Source of the DNA: B10-G9 sp964627755
Lineage (GTDB): Bacteria; Chloroflexota; Anaerolineae; Anaerolineales; UBA11858
Length of the DNA stretch: 64,000 nucleotides
Direction: 5' to 3'
NCBI GenBank assembly: GCA_964627755.1
Contig: CAZVIH010000099.1
Coordinates: forward strand, 1-64,000
In this document: positions 62,640 through 64,000 of the stretch, one piece after another
Position numbering within the stretch: the stretch's first letter is position 1
How the letters are laid out: each line of letters starts with the position of its first letter
The notes under the pieces: generated by a model
The model's input: only the letters and a program-made list of their open reading frames with translations
What the model was told of the DNA's origin: nothing
Database searches by the model: none
Position numbers and translations under genes: made by a program

Positions 62640-62654
62640 CTTTGCCAGGACCTA

Positions 62655-62717
62655 AACTTCCGAAGTTGGATGAGGTTCAGTCCGCTGGAAGGAAACATCC
62701 TCAAAACTTCGGAAGTT
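62655..62717. repeat. Intergenic inverted repeat, ACTTCCGAAGT family
   Basis: Perfect 13-bp inverted arms AACTTCCGAAGTT (62655-62667) and AACTTCGGAAGTT (62705-62717), spacer 37 bp. Each arm is itself an odd palindrome. It matches the element at 1844-1902. Confidence 0.7.
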
Positions 62718-62833
62718 AGCCCTGATCGTGATATGATTTCGGGTTTTTGTTTTTTTTTCTACACTTGCCGAACCGTCCTCAGTGAGGTGCCTGAATTGGC
62801 GTCCGGGGACGGCCGCCGGAGCACTCAATATTT

Positions 62834-62893
62834 AAATCCGAAGTCTTCAGAGGAGTGCTTTCGAGGTCCTAATCGTGAATTGACTTAAGATTT
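62834..62893. repeat. Degenerate second copy of the 62.6-kb terminator element
   Basis: AAATCCGAAGTCTT-AG-GGAGTGCTT repeats the left half of the 62578-62639 element, and GACTTAAGATTT is a decayed right arm. GAGTGCTT occurs a third time near 62908. The remaining 62571-63017 gap holds no credible gene. Confidence 0.55.
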
Positions 62894-63017
62894 CTAATAA
62901 AAAAAGAGTGCTTGACTTTTGAAAAAAAGGATGTGGGATCCTCTGGTAACAAGTGATCCCGCAATTGTAGTTATATTGAACTGGACAGAATCCGATCAGT
63001 ATCCCGCATACTGCGAA

Positions 63018-63539
63018 TTAGAAGAACGAAAATACCCAAACCGCCACAACTCCCATCAAGATTCCGATCAGGGTTCCGACCAGGATATCTGAGAAATAAT
63101 GCACACCTAATCCCACCCGGGAAATATCTACCAATATAGTCCAGATTACCATGATCAGGCCGATCCACCAGAATCCGGTCAAGAGCATGATCACAGTCAG
63201 CATGGTTGCCCGGGCTGCGTGGCCAGAGGGAAAGGAATGTGGGTCAGAGCTGCGGTAGACTTGGCCCCATTCACCTTCAGGGCGGGGACGCTTAATGAGG
63301 AATTTTAAGATCAATACACTGACAGCAGTGAAGAAGATTCCCAGGAATAGTAAGGCGATTTGCAGCCGCCACTCGCGAGGACCAATAAACCAAAGCAGCA
63401 CCAAAGCCATACCCCAGAACCAGGAATCTCCGGAATGGGCCAGGAAGGCTGCAGTCTTTTTTATCCAGGGTTTATCCTCGGGGATGCGGATCTTTTCAGA
63501 GTAGCGGGCGTCTTTTTCTAATAACGTTTGCAGTGACAT
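63018..63539 (-). CDS. PAP2-family lipid phosphatase
   Basis: 173 aa, about four helices. The three-part acid phosphatase signature is complete: K79-x6-RP (KFLIKRPRP), PSGH (104-107) and SRVGLGVHYFSD (140-151). It is an integral membrane protein that probably hydrolyses phosphatidic acid, undecaprenyl diphosphate or a similar lipid. It starts 4 bp after the stop of the upstream MobA-like gene and is probably co-transcribed with it. Confidence 0.88.
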   Translation of the reverse strand: MSLQTLLEKDARYSEKIRIPEDKPWIKKTAAFLAHSGDSWFWGMALVLLWFIGPREWRLQIALLFLGIFFTAVSVLILKFLIKRPRPEGEWGQVYRSSDPHSFPSGHAARATMLTVIMLLTGFWWIGLIMVIWTILVDISRVGLGVHYFSDILVGTLIGILMGVVAVWVFSFF

Positions 63540-63543
63540 ATGG

Positions 63544-64000
63544 TCAGGTTAATTCTCTTCTGGCAAGCTCGAGTTGATGCGGTTTGTCTATATCCATCGC
63601 AATTTCCGGGTAGGGGCAGATCAATCCCTGTCCGGTAATATCAAGGCGGCGGGTTACTCTCTTAACAGTATTGCTGAATGTCAGTCGCCGCAAGAGCAGC
63701 AGGATCAGAATATCGAATCCTATTAAGCGAGCCTGATGCAAATAACTTTTCCTGGCCTCGAATATCTTCCGCCAGAAATCTTTCCTTGATTTATATAATT
63801 CCAGATTGATCACGGCAAGATCCCCGCCGCAGACATTCATATCCCGCAGTTTGACATAGGACCTGGCGGATCCTGGAAAACGCTTTTCCATTTGGCTTTG
63901 TTCAACCACGCAATAATAAAGATCTTTATCGCCAGCCAGCGCTGAATTGATAATCCAGTTGATTCCCTCGACAGTGATCAGTGGAATATCCGAAGACACT
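63544..64000 (-). CDS. MobA-like nucleotidyltransferase, N-terminus outside the window
   Basis: 152 aa of the C-terminal part are visible. The visible start VSSDIPLITVEGINW is the D-x-P metal-binding region of MobA-like NTP transferases (NTP_transf_3), followed by Y-C-V-V and NVCGGDLAVINLELY, the second binding stretch. An NTP-binding loop (GGxS/A-xRMG type) should lie upstream, beyond the right edge. It ends 4 bp before the phosphatase gene. The substrate pair is unknown; a link to molybdenum cofactor or to a lipid or sugar is possible. Confidence 0.65.
   Translation of the reverse strand, partial: VSSDIPLITVEGINWIINSALAGDKDLYYCVVEQSQMEKRFPGSARSYVKLRDMNVCGGDLAVINLELYKSRKDFWRKIFEARKSYLHQARLIGFDILILLLLRRLTFSNTVKRVTRRLDITGQGLICPYPEIAMDIDKPHQLELARRELT

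Noticed and set aside
62670..62888. 72-aa plus-strand frame
   Set aside because: Lies within the repeat patch and follows its inverted arms; low-complexity phenylalanine run.

Overview
The window looks like a chromosomal segment of a Chloroflexota bacterium of the Anaerolineae type. This is inferred from gene content, not a database match. The pointers are a MutL-like ATPase in a cluster of unknown membrane proteins, a DUF4349 lipoprotein, a split FeoB with DtxR/FeoA regulators, a T-box ahead of ileS, and many genes familiar from anaerobic Anaerolineae. Genes are dense on both strands with frequent 4-bp or longer overlaps. I see no rRNA, complete tRNA, CRISPR array, transposase or prophage.

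Layout. 0-7.7 kb: a phosphoesterase, a lipoprotein, rsmG, then recF and def on the minus strand, a membrane cNMP-sensor/PH protein, and a phosphohexomutase. 7.7-16.8 kb: minus-strand run of small protein, DUF6754-like membrane protein, membrane protein, 1050-aa zinc-ribbon/acidic-repeat membrane protein, membrane protein, MutL-like ATPase, barrel-domain protein and an LPNTG protein. This is the best candidate here for an undescribed system. 17-28.9 kb: a fumarase alpha subunit with its promoter and operator, an MFS exporter, kynureninase, a formyltransferase-like protein, an SGNH hydrolase, tyrS, a divergent ileS under an isoleucine T-box, and another MFS exporter.

29-33.2 kb: an iron-uptake operon, dtxR - membrane-tethered DtxR/FeoA hybrid - feoB GTPase - feoB permease, with a DtxR-like box in its promoter. 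33.3-35.9 kb: two diverged tandem alpha/beta hydrolases, the second visibly AT-rich, and an ICMT-like methyltransferase. 36-47.9 kb: ferredoxin, EamA exporter, FtsK, Lgt, an ABC-2 exporter, MBL hydrolase, HNH nuclease, LspA, RluD, threonine aldolase and purine nucleoside phosphorylase. Lgt and LspA together fit the lipoprotein at the left end.

48-64 kb: an Ig-like membrane protein, a GNAT, a 7TM/GAF-like/HTH protein, a three-S1-domain protein, ComEA, a conserved 64-aa protein, another GNAT, formiminotransferase-cyclodeaminase, CapA-like, a P1 peptidase, a sulfite-oxidase-like molybdoenzyme, a UPF0173 hydrolase, a HerA-like ATPase, a PAP2 phosphatase, and a MobA-like protein cut by the right edge. 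A family of intergenic inverted repeats built on ACTTCCGAAGT recurs near 1.9 kb and 62.6-62.9 kb.
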